Source: JADKBO01 sp965230345
Lineage (GTDB): Bacteria; Bacteroidota; Bacteroidia; Chitinophagales; Saprospiraceae
NCBI GenBank assembly: GCA_965230345.1
Contig: CBDDKR010000002.1
Location: forward strand, 434,001-498,000
Length of the DNA stretch: 64,000 nt
Reading direction: 5' to 3'
The notes under the pieces were generated by a model, which worked only from the letters and a program-made list of their open reading frames with translations, did no database searches and was not told where the DNA came from. The position numbers were made by a program, and so were the translations under genes. Of this stretch, positions 1-8,807 are shown in pieces (the stretch's first letter is position 1; every line of letters starts with the position of its first letter).

Positions 1-223
1 TGATTTTACATCTTATGAGCATCTACACTAAGATGAACTATTCATAAACACAATCGAGCATCACCCAAACATGATTTGGTGGATGTATTAAAAATTTATT
101 GGCGTTTCGTCTTTGTTGATCGATCCAATTCAACTGTTTTAATATGAATAGCTTCAGTAGGTCTAAATTCTAGCACTTCATCTTTAAAATGATGTTATCT
201 TCGTAAAATTAAATGCACCAGTT

Positions 224-1051
224 ATGCGAATTTATTCTTTATCAAAGGTATTGTCATTTCCACTTGTAATTGCAGCTGGGGCTATCTTACTGACGACATT
301 CTCGGGATATAGATCAGAACATTCCATTTGGATAATGGTACCTGTGATTCTGCTCGTAGCTTTATACATCTTCCATGGAGTTATAGATTTTTGGTGGTTA
401 GAAAGACATCCGATACCATTGGATGACAAGATGAGGTCTTGGTTCATGAACAATTCTCCCTATTTCAACAGCTTAAATGAAGAGGAACGAATTCAATTTG
501 AAAATAGGCTTAGTTTATATGTCGAAGGACGAGAGTTTAAGAGTGTTGGCACTTCGGAATTGAAAGATGTTCCTTATGATCTTAAATGCATTATTGCCAG
601 TCAAGGCATAAGGCTTACATCTAATCATTCAGATTATTTGATTGGAGACATGGATCGAATTTATTTATACAAGCACCCCTTCCCCTCTCCTCAGCATCAA
701 TTTTTGCATACTGCCGAATTACATACGGAAGATGGCATTATGCTTATGACAACAGAATATGCTTTACCTGGCATTTACAACCCCAAAGCCCATTACAATA
801 TAGCGCTGCACACTTATGCAGAAGCTTTTGTTTTTGTCAATCCAGAATTAAACTATCCAACAGTCAATCACCTTGGATGGAAGGATTTAGAAAAAGTCAT
901 GAATTTTCCAAAAGACATTGTCTTAAATACCTTAGGGTTTGAAAATTGTAATATTCTAGCCGTACACATTGTAGCATACATCAATTTTAACGAAGAATAC
1001 GCTAAGCAATTTCCTCAGGAACATCAACAGTTTCATGAAATCTTTGGTTAA
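224..1051 (+). CDS. MtfA-like (peptidase M90 family) membrane protein with degenerate active site
   Basis: A protein of 275 residues with two hydrophobic segments near the N terminus (about 8-27 and 34-52), followed by a soluble domain. From about residue 84 the domain follows the layout of the MtfA/M90 zincin family: a 'LNEEER' helix, an 'IASQGIRL' strand-helix, then 'IYLYKHPF'. In family members the next block is 'NVVLHEFAH', which carries the zinc-binding HEXXH. Here the matching block is 'NIALHTYAE' (192-200), so the catalytic glutamate and second zinc histidine are gone. A peptidase role is therefore doubtful. A scaffold or binding role is possible but not shown. Two N-terminal membrane spans are an addition to the soluble E. 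coli MtfA. No operon partner is evident. Confidence 0.6.
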   Translation: MRIYSLSKVLSFPLVIAAGAILLTTFSGYRSEHSIWIMVPVILLVALYIFHGVIDFWWLERHPIPLDDKMRSWFMNNSPYFNSLNEEERIQFENRLSLYVEGREFKSVGTSELKDVPYDLKCIIASQGIRLTSNHSDYLIGDMDRIYLYKHPFPSPQHQFLHTAELHTEDGIMLMTTEYALPGIYNPKAHYNIALHTYAEAFVFVNPELNYPTVNHLGWKDLEKVMNFPKDIVLNTLGFENCNILAVHIVAYINFNEEYAKQFPQEHQQFHEIFG

Positions 1052-1173
1052 CAAAAGGCACGAATAAATCTATACTTTGAATAATCTTATGCAATTATAA
1101 TTCTTGGTAAGTTTATCAAGAGTAAACTGAAATTTCATACAACATCATTTGACTTACATTGATAGTAACAGTT

Positions 1174-1596
1174 CTAAAATCCTTGATTGCTTCTTAAAAA
1201 ACAGATTGCTAAGACCAATGAACCTATAAACGACACCACACAAACTATTACAAATGCAACGTAATATCTCATGTTTAACTTGGTCTCCAATTTTTTCTCT
1301 ATTCTATTCCAATTAATATTTCTTTGAAGATATACCCTAATAACAAAGTAAAAGCACAACAATACCAAGCCCAGCCAAAACATACCAACAAAATCAGAAT
1401 ATATCAGTGGCAATAATCCTAAATACGAATAAAGACAATGTAGATAAAGTATAAGTGGAATGAGTGCTCCTAATATAATTAGACTTGTTATCGAATTAAG
1501 GCTTAGATTTTTAATCCTATCTAAATCATTTGCTCCATTTCTTCTTATGTATTGGCTATAATTATGAGCTATTAGATATTCAGCTAATTTAATCAT
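1174..1596 (-). CDS. Small multi-pass membrane protein, unknown function
   Basis: A 140-residue protein not recognised as a known family. The first 30 residues are polar ('LAEYLIAHNYSQYIRRNGANDLDRI'). Three hydrophobic segments follow, at about 33-58, 63-88 and 112-134. The arginine/lysine-rich stretch before the last segment suggests a cytoplasmic loop. It stands alone on the minus strand between genes of unrelated function. Confidence 0.45.
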   Translation of the reverse strand: MIKLAEYLIAHNYSQYIRRNGANDLDRIKNLSLNSITSLIILGALIPLILYLHCLYSYLGLLPLIYSDFVGMFWLGLVLLCFYFVIRVYLQRNINWNRIEKKLETKLNMRYYVAFVIVCVVSFIGSLVLAICFLRSNQGF

Positions 1597-1770
1597 AATC
1601 TTTTCTTATTTACTTCCACTTTTGAATATCACAAAGAACAAAGCCCTATATCCTTTCATAAGTTCTAATTCAAAAAAGAAGTTTCAAATATTCAGTGAAT
1701 TTATACACATTACTCTTCAACTTTCCTAAGTCTCCTCACTGTAGATCTAAGAATAAACAAACTACTTCTA

Positions 1771-3126
1771 TTAAAAATCCTGGGTGTTTATTTTTCTAAC
1801 GGACAACACCCTATCATATCGCGTTCCGAATTCGCTGTAATATATGATGAACGAATACTCATTTTCGGTATCGAACCAGGATCCTTGGAATGCTTCTAGA
1901 TTGGGACCATCTTCTGTATCAATTGCAAACATGTAATCATAAAAGCCTTGCTTTAACTCTGCATTACAAGAATACATTTCACTGTCAAAATCGTAAGACA
2001 TTTTAAATTCTGGTTTAAGTTTCCAGTCCGAAAATGCACCAATAACATAGACATCCTGAGGTACAAACTCATTCTCCAATCTAAAATGGATGTCAATGTA
2101 ATCTGAATTCAAATCCTTGGCGAGAAAGGTATATACTCCATCTAGTCTTTGATTATCGTGAGAAAAAGAGCTTCTGACTTCTGCTGAAACGTTTTGATTA
2201 TTAATATCTGTTGCAGACAATGTCCTTCCCGAATCCTTGCCATCAACATAATAGTTACCATTAAAATCAAAACTATAGATATAAGGTCTTCTACTCCAAT
2301 TCACCTCAGGGTATAAAATGGCTGTAGATCTACCATACTTAAGATGCATGGATTCAATGCCACGTCCTCCTGCCGTTTTCCACCTTGTATCAAAACACCG
2401 AAATTCTGTCAATCCACTAAAATTTAACGAACCAAAAGGATCAAACTTTAATGTATTCTTATAAATACTAAATGGCTTAATATCTTTTTTTGCCCGATCC
2501 CAAAATCCATTCTGAATGACAGTCAATTTAACATCATTCATAGGGTTTTCTACCTTTACATTCAATCCAACTTCGACATCAAACTGTTGGCTAAACCGAT
2601 CTTTACTTAAGTCAGATGATCGCACAGGTTTCACCAAAATGTTGGCAACATTCTCTGAAATAATAAACCTTCTTGTAAGAATAGGAATCTCTCCTTCATC
2701 ATCCTTTTGGTAGACGTATATTATATAATTTCCTGAAATCTTAAACCTTGTATTTCTATTCGGAAACTGTGCCCAAAAATGTGTAAACGAAACTTCGGTC
2801 AATTCCGAATATTCCCAAACTTCAACAACTTCATCATTAAATCCAGTAATAAAATCAATCTCATTCAATTCTGACTTATTCCAATCACGATCACAATGAA
2901 TAATTCTATAGTAAAAATCTTCTTCAGAATTACTCAAATCGTCAAAAGTCAGTATAAAAAAATCCTTCGACTGTAATTGGATAACAGGAATAGACTCGAT
3001 CTCTCCATTGACAGTCATGATAGCAGATTTAATATCAGGATCATAAACCATATTATCATGGATCAATTGAGCAAAGGAAGATAAGGCAATAAATTGCACT
3101 AAAAGTAAAAGGAGAGTTTTCCGCAT
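1771..3126 (-). CDS. Type IX secretion system plug protein (DUF5103 family)
   Basis: A 451-residue secreted protein with a clear signal peptide (cleavage after 'ALSSFAQ'). It begins as DUF5103 proteins do: 'MVYDPDIKSAIM..', then a beta-rich domain with 'FYYRIIHCDRDWNKSELNEIDFITGFND'. In Flavobacterium johnsoniae this family is the plug that closes the periplasmic side of the SprA translocon when PorV is not bound. Near the C terminus lies a carbohydrate-module-like strand set ('VIGAFSDWKLKPEFKM'), usual for the family. It lies upstream in reading direction of nothing cotranscribed, but the gene on its 5' side encodes a PorG-like barrel, which strengthens the T9SS assignment. Length fits the family. 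Confidence 0.8.
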   Translation of the reverse strand: MRKTLLLLLVQFIALSSFAQLIHDNMVYDPDIKSAIMTVNGEIESIPVIQLQSKDFFILTFDDLSNSEEDFYYRIIHCDRDWNKSELNEIDFITGFNDEVVEVWEYSELTEVSFTHFWAQFPNRNTRFKISGNYIIYVYQKDDEGEIPILTRRFIISENVANILVKPVRSSDLSKDRFSQQFDVEVGLNVKVENPMNDVKLTVIQNGFWDRAKKDIKPFSIYKNTLKFDPFGSLNFSGLTEFRCFDTRWKTAGGRGIESMHLKYGRSTAILYPEVNWSRRPYIYSFDFNGNYYVDGKDSGRTLSATDINNQNVSAEVRSSFSHDNQRLDGVYTFLAKDLNSDYIDIHFRLENEFVPQDVYVIGAFSDWKLKPEFKMSYDFDSEMYSCNAELKQGFYDYMFAIDTEDGPNLEAFQGSWFDTENEYSFIIYYSEFGTRYDRVLSVRKINTQDF

Positions 3127-3256
3127 GAAAAGAATGTATATACTTTACACTGTAATAAAAGCAGCTAAGCTACAAATTATTGCAGTTATTCTTACAATTA
3201 TCAAATGTTTAACATTGATAGAAGATTTTCGCTTATATCCGACACATAACCAGTCC

Positions 3257-4060
3257 TTAAAAACTATACTTTAACGACACAGAATGAACTAGATAAGAAT
3301 CGTCATTATCGGTATTTCCCCTAGGTTGGCCCTCAATGTTATGCGGAATTTTGTCTATTAACTCTAAATTTCGGTACGACAACAAAGCTGACATCTTCCC
3401 TTTATACGTTGTCAAAGTAGGCAAATGGTAGTATGATCCACTTACATCATCTAGATAATCCGTATTTAAGATTCTAACCTTACTTTTTAAGGCTACATCA
3501 AGGTTTTTAGTCAATTTAAATGTCATACCAAGTCCAATCTGCCAGTTGGGCTGTACTAAATCATAAGGATCGTTTTCTGACCCCGGTAAGCCTTGCCCCT
3601 CTGTACTATACTTTTGAAGTTCGTATGCTTCGCCTTCATAAGTTGCCATTGGGTTAAATCTAAAAAAACCAATTCCCGCCTCTACAAACAGATTAAAATG
3701 CTTCATCGAAATGGGCAATAGCTTCATAAAATGCCATTCCGTCGACAAGTATAGTTCATTAATCGTAGAATAAAAGTGTAAGTTTCGGTTTTTAAGTGCT
3801 GAATTAGAAGCAAACTCATCGGAACCTTCCACTTTAGTCTGCATATACCCCAACTTGACCAATAATGAATTATGTAAATAATATCCTGCTGAAAAGCCAA
3901 CGGATAAATTCATTTCATCTTTTGAAAACAAGGGGTGATGGTGGGCCAAATCTCCATTATAGATTGATGCACCAGTACTCAACTCAATTTGATAACTTTG
4001 AGCACATATTGTCTGAAGTGACAAAAACAATATGATTAAAGGTACTATTCTATCCATCAA
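3257..4060 (-). CDS. Outer-membrane beta-barrel of the DUF6089/PorG type
   Basis: A 267-residue protein with a signal peptide (cleaved near 'TICAQS'), then 'YQIELSTGASIYNGDLA', the opening typical of the DUF6089 group that includes PorG, a T9SS component. Alternating polar/hydrophobic strands run through the rest, and it ends in the aromatic 'SLKYSF' expected for BAM recognition. PorG forms part of the outer-membrane side of the T9SS. Here it lies 130 bp from the plug-protein gene on the same strand, which supports a secretion role. DUF6089 barrels are also found outside T9SS loci, so the PorG name is left open. Confidence 0.6.
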   Translation of the reverse strand: MMDRIVPLIILFLSLQTICAQSYQIELSTGASIYNGDLAHHHPLFSKDEMNLSVGFSAGYYLHNSLLVKLGYMQTKVEGSDEFASNSALKNRNLHFYSTINELYLSTEWHFMKLLPISMKHFNLFVEAGIGFFRFNPMATYEGEAYELQKYSTEGQGLPGSENDPYDLVQPNWQIGLGMTFKLTKNLDVALKSKVRILNTDYLDDVSGSYYHLPTLTTYKGKMSALLSYRNLELIDKIPHNIEGQPRGNTDNDDSYLVHSVSLKYSF

Positions 4061-4296
4061 TGCTTCAATCTTTCAATGCAAATTACGTTATTAAGAATTG
4101 CTTTTCCAAGTGATTAAATGTAAGATACTTTACCAACCCTCAAGAACTATAATTCATAAGTATATCCGATACAATAATTCTATTCTTCTAACTGCAAAAT
4201 TCAAGCCATGTTAGATGTTAGTAAAAACCAAGTACTTATTATAAAGTAACGTAATTCTCTAATCTATGTTATTCTATACACAAGAACAACATAAAA

Positions 4297-4821
4297 CTAT
4301 TCATTCAGACTTAAAAGTTCTGGATCAAAAGACATCCTAAAAATTTTAGATTCGTGTTCTATCTCCACCACCCAGTCTTCTACTAATGGGATTAATATAT
4401 CTTTTCCCTCAATGGCGATCATGTTTTGACTTGGGTAGATCAATATTTCGGAAATATTACCGACAAAAACCTCTTCATTGTACAATTGGAATCCTGACAA
4501 ATTAGACTCTTCGCCTTGCGTTTCTACCCCCAAATCTGCAATCCTTTCTTTATCCAGATATATTTCTTTATTGGATAAAACAACTACTTCTTCTGGACCA
4601 TTATACTTTTCCAACTTAACAATCAATTGACCATTTCGTTCTCTAAATGACTCAACAAATAATGGCAACGATTGACCATTTCGTTCTACAAACAAATAGT
4701 TTATATTGTCTATTACTGGAGAAAACCCCTCATTCAGTTCTAGACCAATTTCACCTTTCACTCCGACACTTCTATAAAACTGACCTACTTGAATTAGGTC
4801 CCTTAGAGCATATTTGATCAT
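4297..4821 (-). CDS. rimM: Ribosome maturation factor RimM
   Basis: A 174-residue protein. The N-terminal half starts 'LIQVGQFYRSVGVKGEIGLEL', the RimM domain signature (VG-x-GxxG-KGE). The C-terminal PRC-barrel half carries 'ILIPLVEDWVVEIEHESKIFRMSFDPELLSL', close to the conserved IPFV..V..ID.....V..GLL pattern. RimM binds ribosomal protein S19 and the 30S head and is needed for late 16S rRNA processing. It follows a lipoprotein gene 17 bp upstream and is probably cotranscribed with it. Residues around 46-65 hold a short internal repeat (ERNGQ twice), reflected in a 17-bp direct DNA repeat. Confidence 0.88.
   Translation of the reverse strand: MIKYALRDLIQVGQFYRSVGVKGEIGLELNEGFSPVIDNINYLFVERNGQSLPLFVESFRERNGQLIVKLEKYNGPEEVVVLSNKEIYLDKERIADLGVETQGEESNLSGFQLYNEEVFVGNISEILIYPSQNMIAIEGKDILIPLVEDWVVEIEHESKIFRMSFDPELLSLNE
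4626..4687. repeat. 17-bp direct repeat pair inside rimM
   Basis: The 17-mer ATTGACCATTTCGTTCT occurs at 4626-4642 and again at 4671-4687. The 45-bp period is a whole number of codons. It encodes the repeated ERNGQ motif in the RimM N-terminal domain. Confidence 0.85.
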
Positions 4822-4838
4822 TTCAGAATAATGATTTT

Positions 4839-5573
4839 CTAGTTGAAATTAATGACTTCGAGATGCAAAATATATCCACTATCAGCTTCATCATAAATAG
4901 AAGTATTTACAATATTGGTTGAAGTTAGAATGATACTTTTTTTCTGAACGAGACCTACCTTCTCCGCATAAAATTCGTTTACTTTTCTGTATGAGTTCAA
5001 CGTAGAATCATTGATGAGACTTACATCAATGTTTTTATCAAATATAAGAGAGCCAACTTCCAAAGGATCGCCCAAAGAATTAATACGATACTTCCATTTT
5101 TTATCCTTTTCAAAAGTTTCTACACTCTCACCGTATATATCTTCAAATACATCTCTGTCCGTATCAAATAAACTATTACCTGCCCAGCTTAATTTCTCTT
5201 TAATAGGAAACACCAGTTTGATAAAGTTCAAACCGTTTTCGGAGACAATGTATTTTCCATCTTCAATTCTTTCGGTTTCTACTCTATTAAGTTGATAAGC
5301 ATCACCTTGCTCTCTTTTCCAATATACATTCACTCTATAAGTTGTATCTCCAGTACTGTTGATAAACCAATCTTGAACGACTTTTTTAAGGTATCCACTA
5401 AATGTATCGCGTGCTATACCTCTGAATGCAATGGTATCATATCTGTACTCCTTAAATCTTCCTTCCTCTAAAACCACATACTCTTCTCCTGAACTTTGGG
5501 GTGTCGAATCTTCAAAGTTACTCTCACTGCAGGATGCTAAAATCAAGATGATTAAAAAGTATATAAATCTCAT
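4839..5573 (-). CDS. Putative lipoprotein, unknown function
   Basis: A 244-residue protein with a lipoprotein signal ('FLIILILASCSES', lipidated Cys about residue 15). The mature part is acidic and beta-rich, with repeated 'YR/YK' strands, and has no motif I recognise. It lies between mnmA (13 bp on its 5' side) and rimM (17 bp on its 3' side), so the three minus-strand genes probably share a transcript. Acidic residues right after the lipid Cys (SESNFED) resemble lipoprotein export signals that send Bacteroidota lipoproteins to the cell surface, but that is an inference. Confidence 0.6.
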   Translation of the reverse strand: MRFIYFLIILILASCSESNFEDSTPQSSGEEYVVLEEGRFKEYRYDTIAFRGIARDTFSGYLKKVVQDWFINSTGDTTYRVNVYWKREQGDAYQLNRVETERIEDGKYIVSENGLNFIKLVFPIKEKLSWAGNSLFDTDRDVFEDIYGESVETFEKDKKWKYRINSLGDPLEVGSLIFDKNIDVSLINDSTLNSYRKVNEFYAEKVGLVQKKSIILTSTNIVNTSIYDEADSGYILHLEVINFN

Positions 5574-5586
5574 TCTTCACATTGTT

Positions 5587-6714
5587 TTAGTTATTGATAA
5601 CGTCTAAATTGATCATTCTGGACTTCTGCTCAATGATTCCTCCACCTATGACATCATCTCCATCGTAGAATACTGCGGATTGACCTGGGGCCACTCCTTT
5701 AGCATGAGCTAAAAAATCAACTTTTACTCCTCCACCCTCTTTGTTGTATAATTGTGCTAATACACCTTTGTCATTATACCGAACCTGAGTAAGTGCTTCC
5801 ATACCATCAGTAATCTTACTGTATTTCATAAGGTTTAATTGCCCTACGTCCATAGTATTTTTTATCAAATCATCCACTTCACCTAAAACTACGGTATTCG
5901 TTTCAGGAATAATCTCAGTAACATACTTGGGAGTCTTAAATCCTCCACCAAGCCCCTTGCGCTGACCTATGGTATAAAAAGGATAACCATCGTGCACTCC
6001 AAGTTCATTACCTTCTTTATCAATAAACTTTCCTCCTTTTACTCTCTCTTCTAATCCCTCAACTCTTCTTTTTAAAAACCCACGATAATCATTATCGGGA
6101 ACGAAACAAATCTCATAACTCTCAGCCTTCTTAGATAAAGACTCGTATCCCCAATCAAATGCCATTTGACGTATTTCATCTTTGGTATAATTGCCCAAAG
6201 GAAAGTTACTTCTTTTCAAACATTCTTGATCCAATCCCCATAGTACATAAGATTGATCTTTTCTATCGTCTTTACCTTTACTAATGAATAATCGGTCATT
6301 CGCCTCCTTTATTACCGCATAATGTCCAGTTGCGATAAATTCACAATTCATCGCATCAGCTCTCTTAATTAAGGCATTCCATTTGATATGTGTATTACAC
6401 AAAATGCAAGGATTAGGTGTCCTACCTGCAATATATTCATCTACAAAATTATCAATAACATAGTCTCCAAATTCTTCTCGAATATCAATGATAAAATGAT
6501 GAAACCCCATATGTACGGCTACCTCTCTAGCATCATTGATCGAATCTAGACTACAGCATCCCGTTTCTTTCTTGCTTCCACCACTATTGGCATAGTCCCA
6601 TGTCTTCATGGTAATTCCTACTACCTCATAACCTTCTTCGTGCAACATCATTGCTGCGACTGTACTGTCTATTCCACCGCTCATGGCTACCAATACCCTT
6701 CCTTTCTTACTCAT
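5587..6714 (-). CDS. mnmA: tRNA-specific 2-thiouridylase MnmA
   Basis: A PP-loop ATPase that puts sulfur on U34 of Lys, Glu and Gln tRNAs. The start is taken at 6714 ('MSKKGRVLVAMSGGIDST'), because the family begins just before the P-loop; an in-frame ATG 60 bp upstream would add an unconserved 20-residue tail. Visible motifs are SGGIDST (residues 12-18), the catalytic cysteine motif 'NPCILCNTHIKW', 'ATGHYA', the second cysteine in 'ESYEICFVPD', and 'YTIGQRKGLGGG'. At 375 residues it matches normal MnmA length. Downstream lie a lipoprotein gene and rimM on the same strand, giving a short operon with a translation theme. Confidence 0.93.
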   Translation of the reverse strand: MSKKGRVLVAMSGGIDSTVAAMMLHEEGYEVVGITMKTWDYANSGGSKKETGCCSLDSINDAREVAVHMGFHHFIIDIREEFGDYVIDNFVDEYIAGRTPNPCILCNTHIKWNALIKRADAMNCEFIATGHYAVIKEANDRLFISKGKDDRKDQSYVLWGLDQECLKRSNFPLGNYTKDEIRQMAFDWGYESLSKKAESYEICFVPDNDYRGFLKRRVEGLEERVKGGKFIDKEGNELGVHDGYPFYTIGQRKGLGGGFKTPKYVTEIIPETNTVVLGEVDDLIKNTMDVGQLNLMKYSKITDGMEALTQVRYNDKGVLAQLYNKEGGGVKVDFLAHAKGVAPGQSAVFYDGDDVIGGGIIEQKSRMINLDVINN

Positions 6715-6813
6715 GATTTTAAGATCTGAATATTCAACAAATAAATAGTAATTCGAGAAAAATGTTTCTTTCATTCGAACAAAATAATCTTGAAGTTGTC
6801 TTTAATGACAAGG

Positions 6814-6821
6814 CAAATTTA
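6814..6821 (-). promoter_or_regulatory. Candidate -7 box for mnmA
   Basis: Reads TAAATTTG on the minus strand, fitting the Bacteroidota -7 consensus TANNTTTG. It would start transcription about 90 bp before the mnmA ATG. No clear -33 TTTG was found, so support is modest. Confidence 0.35.
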
Positions 6822-6928
6822 CTACAATAGTATTACATAATGTATACTATGTATTGATTAGCCCATATTCAGTTGCTCTTGAGCATTTTTTTGAATCAAT
6901 CATCACCATCTTTAGTGACCTATATCAC

Positions 6929-6958
6929 TTTGCCATTTATTAGCAATATGTACATTTG
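6929..6958 (+). promoter_or_regulatory. Bacteroidota-type promoter of the FNR-ferredoxin operon
   Basis: TTTG at 6929-6932 and TACATTTG at 6951-6958, separated by 18 bp, match the -33 and -7 elements of the main Bacteroidota sigma factor. The start codon of the reductase gene follows 29 bp after the box. This is the best complete promoter in the window. Confidence 0.62.
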
Positions 6959-6987
6959 CATCTTCAAATCACAACTGCAGAAATAGC

Positions 6988-7998
6988 ATGAATAAAACAG
7001 CGGATATATTAATAGTTGGAGCAGGACCAGTAGGTCTATTTACCGTTTTTGAAGCAGGACTTCTCAAATTAACTTGTCACCTAGTTGATTCTCTTCCTCA
7101 ACCTGGTGGACAGTTAACGGAAATTTATCCTAAAAAGCCCATCTATGATATTCCTGGCTATCCTTCTGTATTGGCAGGTGAACTTGTCGACAACTTAATG
7201 GCTCAAATAGAGCCTTTTAAACCTACATTTACATTAGGAGAAAGAGCAGAATCTCTAGAAAAAGTTGGCGATAAGATGTACAAAGTTACGACCAATAGAG
7301 GTACAGAACTTTTTGCTCCCGTAGTTGCAATTGCTGGTGGGTTAGGATCATTCGAACCGAGAAAACCGCCTTTACAAGATATTGCAAAATTTGAAGACCA
7401 TGGTATCGATTACATCATTAAAGATCCTGAAAAATTCAGAGACAAAAGAGTCTTGATTGCAGGTGGTGGAGATAGTGCCCTGGATTGGACCATTCACCTA
7501 GCCGACATTGCCAAAGAGGTCACGTTAATTCATAGAAGATCCTCATTTAGAGGAGCCTTAGATTCAGTTGACAAAGTAACTGAATTGGCCAACGCCGGTA
7601 GAATAAATTTAATAACGAATGCTCAAGCCAAATCATTAAATGGAGATGATGAATTAAGATCTGTAACCGTTGGATTAAGTACCAAAGAAGAAATGGACAT
7701 TGAAGTAGATTACTTTGTTCCATTGTTTGGACTTAGCCCAAAACTTGGTCCATTGGGAGAATGGGGATTAGAAATTGAGGGCAATGCGATAAAGGTTGAT
7801 ACGTTGGATTATAGCACCAACAAACCAGGGGTCTATGCTATAGGTGATGTAAACACTTATGAAGGAAAATTAAAACTTATTTTGTGTGGTTTTCATGAAG
7901 GAACTTTAATGGTTCAATCTGCTTTTAAGTATATATATCCTGACCAAAAATTGAGTTTTAAGTATACCACGGTCGCAGGAGTTAATGGTTTTGAGTAA
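6988..7998 (+). CDS. Ferredoxin-NADP reductase, thioredoxin-reductase-like type
   Basis: A 336-residue flavoenzyme that moves electrons between NADPH and ferredoxin. It has the FAD-binding GAGPVG motif (residues 11-16), 'QPGGQLTEIYPKKPIYDIPGYP', a second nucleotide-binding motif GGGDSA (159-164), and the C-terminal FAD motif 'GVYAIGDV'. This layout is that of YumC-type FNRs, which resemble thioredoxin reductase but lack the CxxC pair; none is seen here. The gene directly downstream (18 bp) encodes a 2Fe-2S ferredoxin, its likely partner. The pair is preceded by a well-formed promoter. Confidence 0.88.
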   Translation: MNKTADILIVGAGPVGLFTVFEAGLLKLTCHLVDSLPQPGGQLTEIYPKKPIYDIPGYPSVLAGELVDNLMAQIEPFKPTFTLGERAESLEKVGDKMYKVTTNRGTELFAPVVAIAGGLGSFEPRKPPLQDIAKFEDHGIDYIIKDPEKFRDKRVLIAGGGDSALDWTIHLADIAKEVTLIHRRSSFRGALDSVDKVTELANAGRINLITNAQAKSLNGDDELRSVTVGLSTKEEMDIEVDYFVPLFGLSPKLGPLGEWGLEIEGNAIKVDTLDYSTNKPGVYAIGDVNTYEGKLKLILCGFHEGTLMVQSAFKYIYPDQKLSFKYTTVAGVNGFE

Positions 7999-8016
7999 TT
8001 AGATAAAACAACAATA

Positions 8017-8355
8017 ATGTCTGTAGAAAATGACAATTTAATCAATATTACAGTAATCGATAGAGACAACCAGTCCCATTCCTTACAAGCACCAACAGAC
8101 ATGGCCATGAATCTAATGGAGGTTTGCAAAGCTTACGAATTACCTGTAGAAGGTACCTGTGGAGGAATGGCTCTATGTGCAAGCTGTCATTGCTATGTCC
8201 AAAGCGATCACGAGCTTCCAGAGCCTTCCGAAGATGAAGAAGACATGTTGGATCAAGCCTTTTTCGTAGAAGACAATTCGAGACTTGGATGTCAAATTAA
8301 AATGAAAGATGAAATTGAAGGACTAGTTGTCAAACTAGCACCAGTTGGCGAATAG
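8017..8355 (+). CDS. 2Fe-2S ferredoxin, adrenodoxin-like
   Basis: A 112-residue soluble electron carrier. The cluster ligands are visible as Cys48, Cys54, Cys57 and Cys92 (C-x5-C-x2-C...C), with 'EGTCGGMALCASCHCYV' around the loop. The acidic stretch 'EPSEDEEDMLD' is usual for adrenodoxin-type ferredoxins and forms a docking face. The segment before it ('AMNLMEVCKAYELPVEG') is the family's helix. It is cotranscribed with the reductase upstream. Its stop codon lies 8 bp from the end of the convergent FKBP gene, leaving no room for a separate terminator. Confidence 0.92.
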   Translation: MSVENDNLINITVIDRDNQSHSLQAPTDMAMNLMEVCKAYELPVEGTCGGMALCASCHCYVQSDHELPEPSEDEEDMLDQAFFVEDNSRLGCQIKMKDEIEGLVVKLAPVGE

Positions 8356-8363
8356 AAAATAAC

Positions 8364-8807
8364 TTATTCAAAGTCAATTAAATCTACATCAAAGATTAAA
8401 ACACTATTGCTTGGAATAGAACCTACCTTACTAGACCCATATCCTAAAGAAGGAGGAACAATTAATTTTATTTTACCCCCTTTTCCTATCAATGGAATAC
8501 CAATCTGCCATCCCTTAATGACCTTATCCAATGAAAAATTAGAAGGTTCTTCTTTACCCATAGTAGAATCAAACACTTCGCCATTGGTCAAAGTACCATG
8601 ATAATGAACTGTAACTATACTATTGAATACCGGCATTTCAGAATTTCCAGGTTTTTCAATCACATAGTACAACCCTTCTGCAGTACTTTCAGCATCCAAA
8701 TTGTGTTTTTCTATGTAATCTTCAATCTTTTCTAATGAACTCTCCTTACCACAAGAAGATAAAAAAAGCCCCATTATCACCACCAATAGTACGCTATAAA
8801 ACCTCAT
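8364..8807 (-). CDS. FKBP-type peptidyl-prolyl isomerase lipoprotein
   Basis: A 147-residue protein with a lipobox (LFLSSCG, Cys19) and a single FKBP domain in its C-terminal two-thirds: 'VTVHYHGTLTNGEVFDST' , 'VIKGWQIGIPLIGKGGKIKLIVPPSLGYGS' and 'LIFDVDLIDFE'. It catalyses cis/trans isomerisation of prolyl bonds and is probably tethered to the outer membrane, facing the periplasm or surface. Similar short FKBP lipoproteins are common in Bacteroidota, some of them tied to gliding (GldI); nothing here proves a gliding role. Confidence 0.85.
   Translation of the reverse strand: MRFYSVLLVVIMGLFLSSCGKESSLEKIEDYIEKHNLDAESTAEGLYYVIEKPGNSEMPVFNSIVTVHYHGTLTNGEVFDSTMGKEEPSNFSLDKVIKGWQIGIPLIGKGGKIKLIVPPSLGYGSSKVGSIPSNSVLIFDVDLIDFE

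Noticed and set aside
100..199. Short open stretch on the minus strand before the first gene, about 30 codons
   Set aside because: It has no ATG, is bounded by stops at both ends and shows no recognisable protein. It may be a remnant, but support is too weak.
6834..6853. TACATA...TATGTA inverted repeat between mnmA and the reductase gene
   Set aside because: The centre does not match as a palindrome and the AT-rich composition makes such pairs likely by chance.
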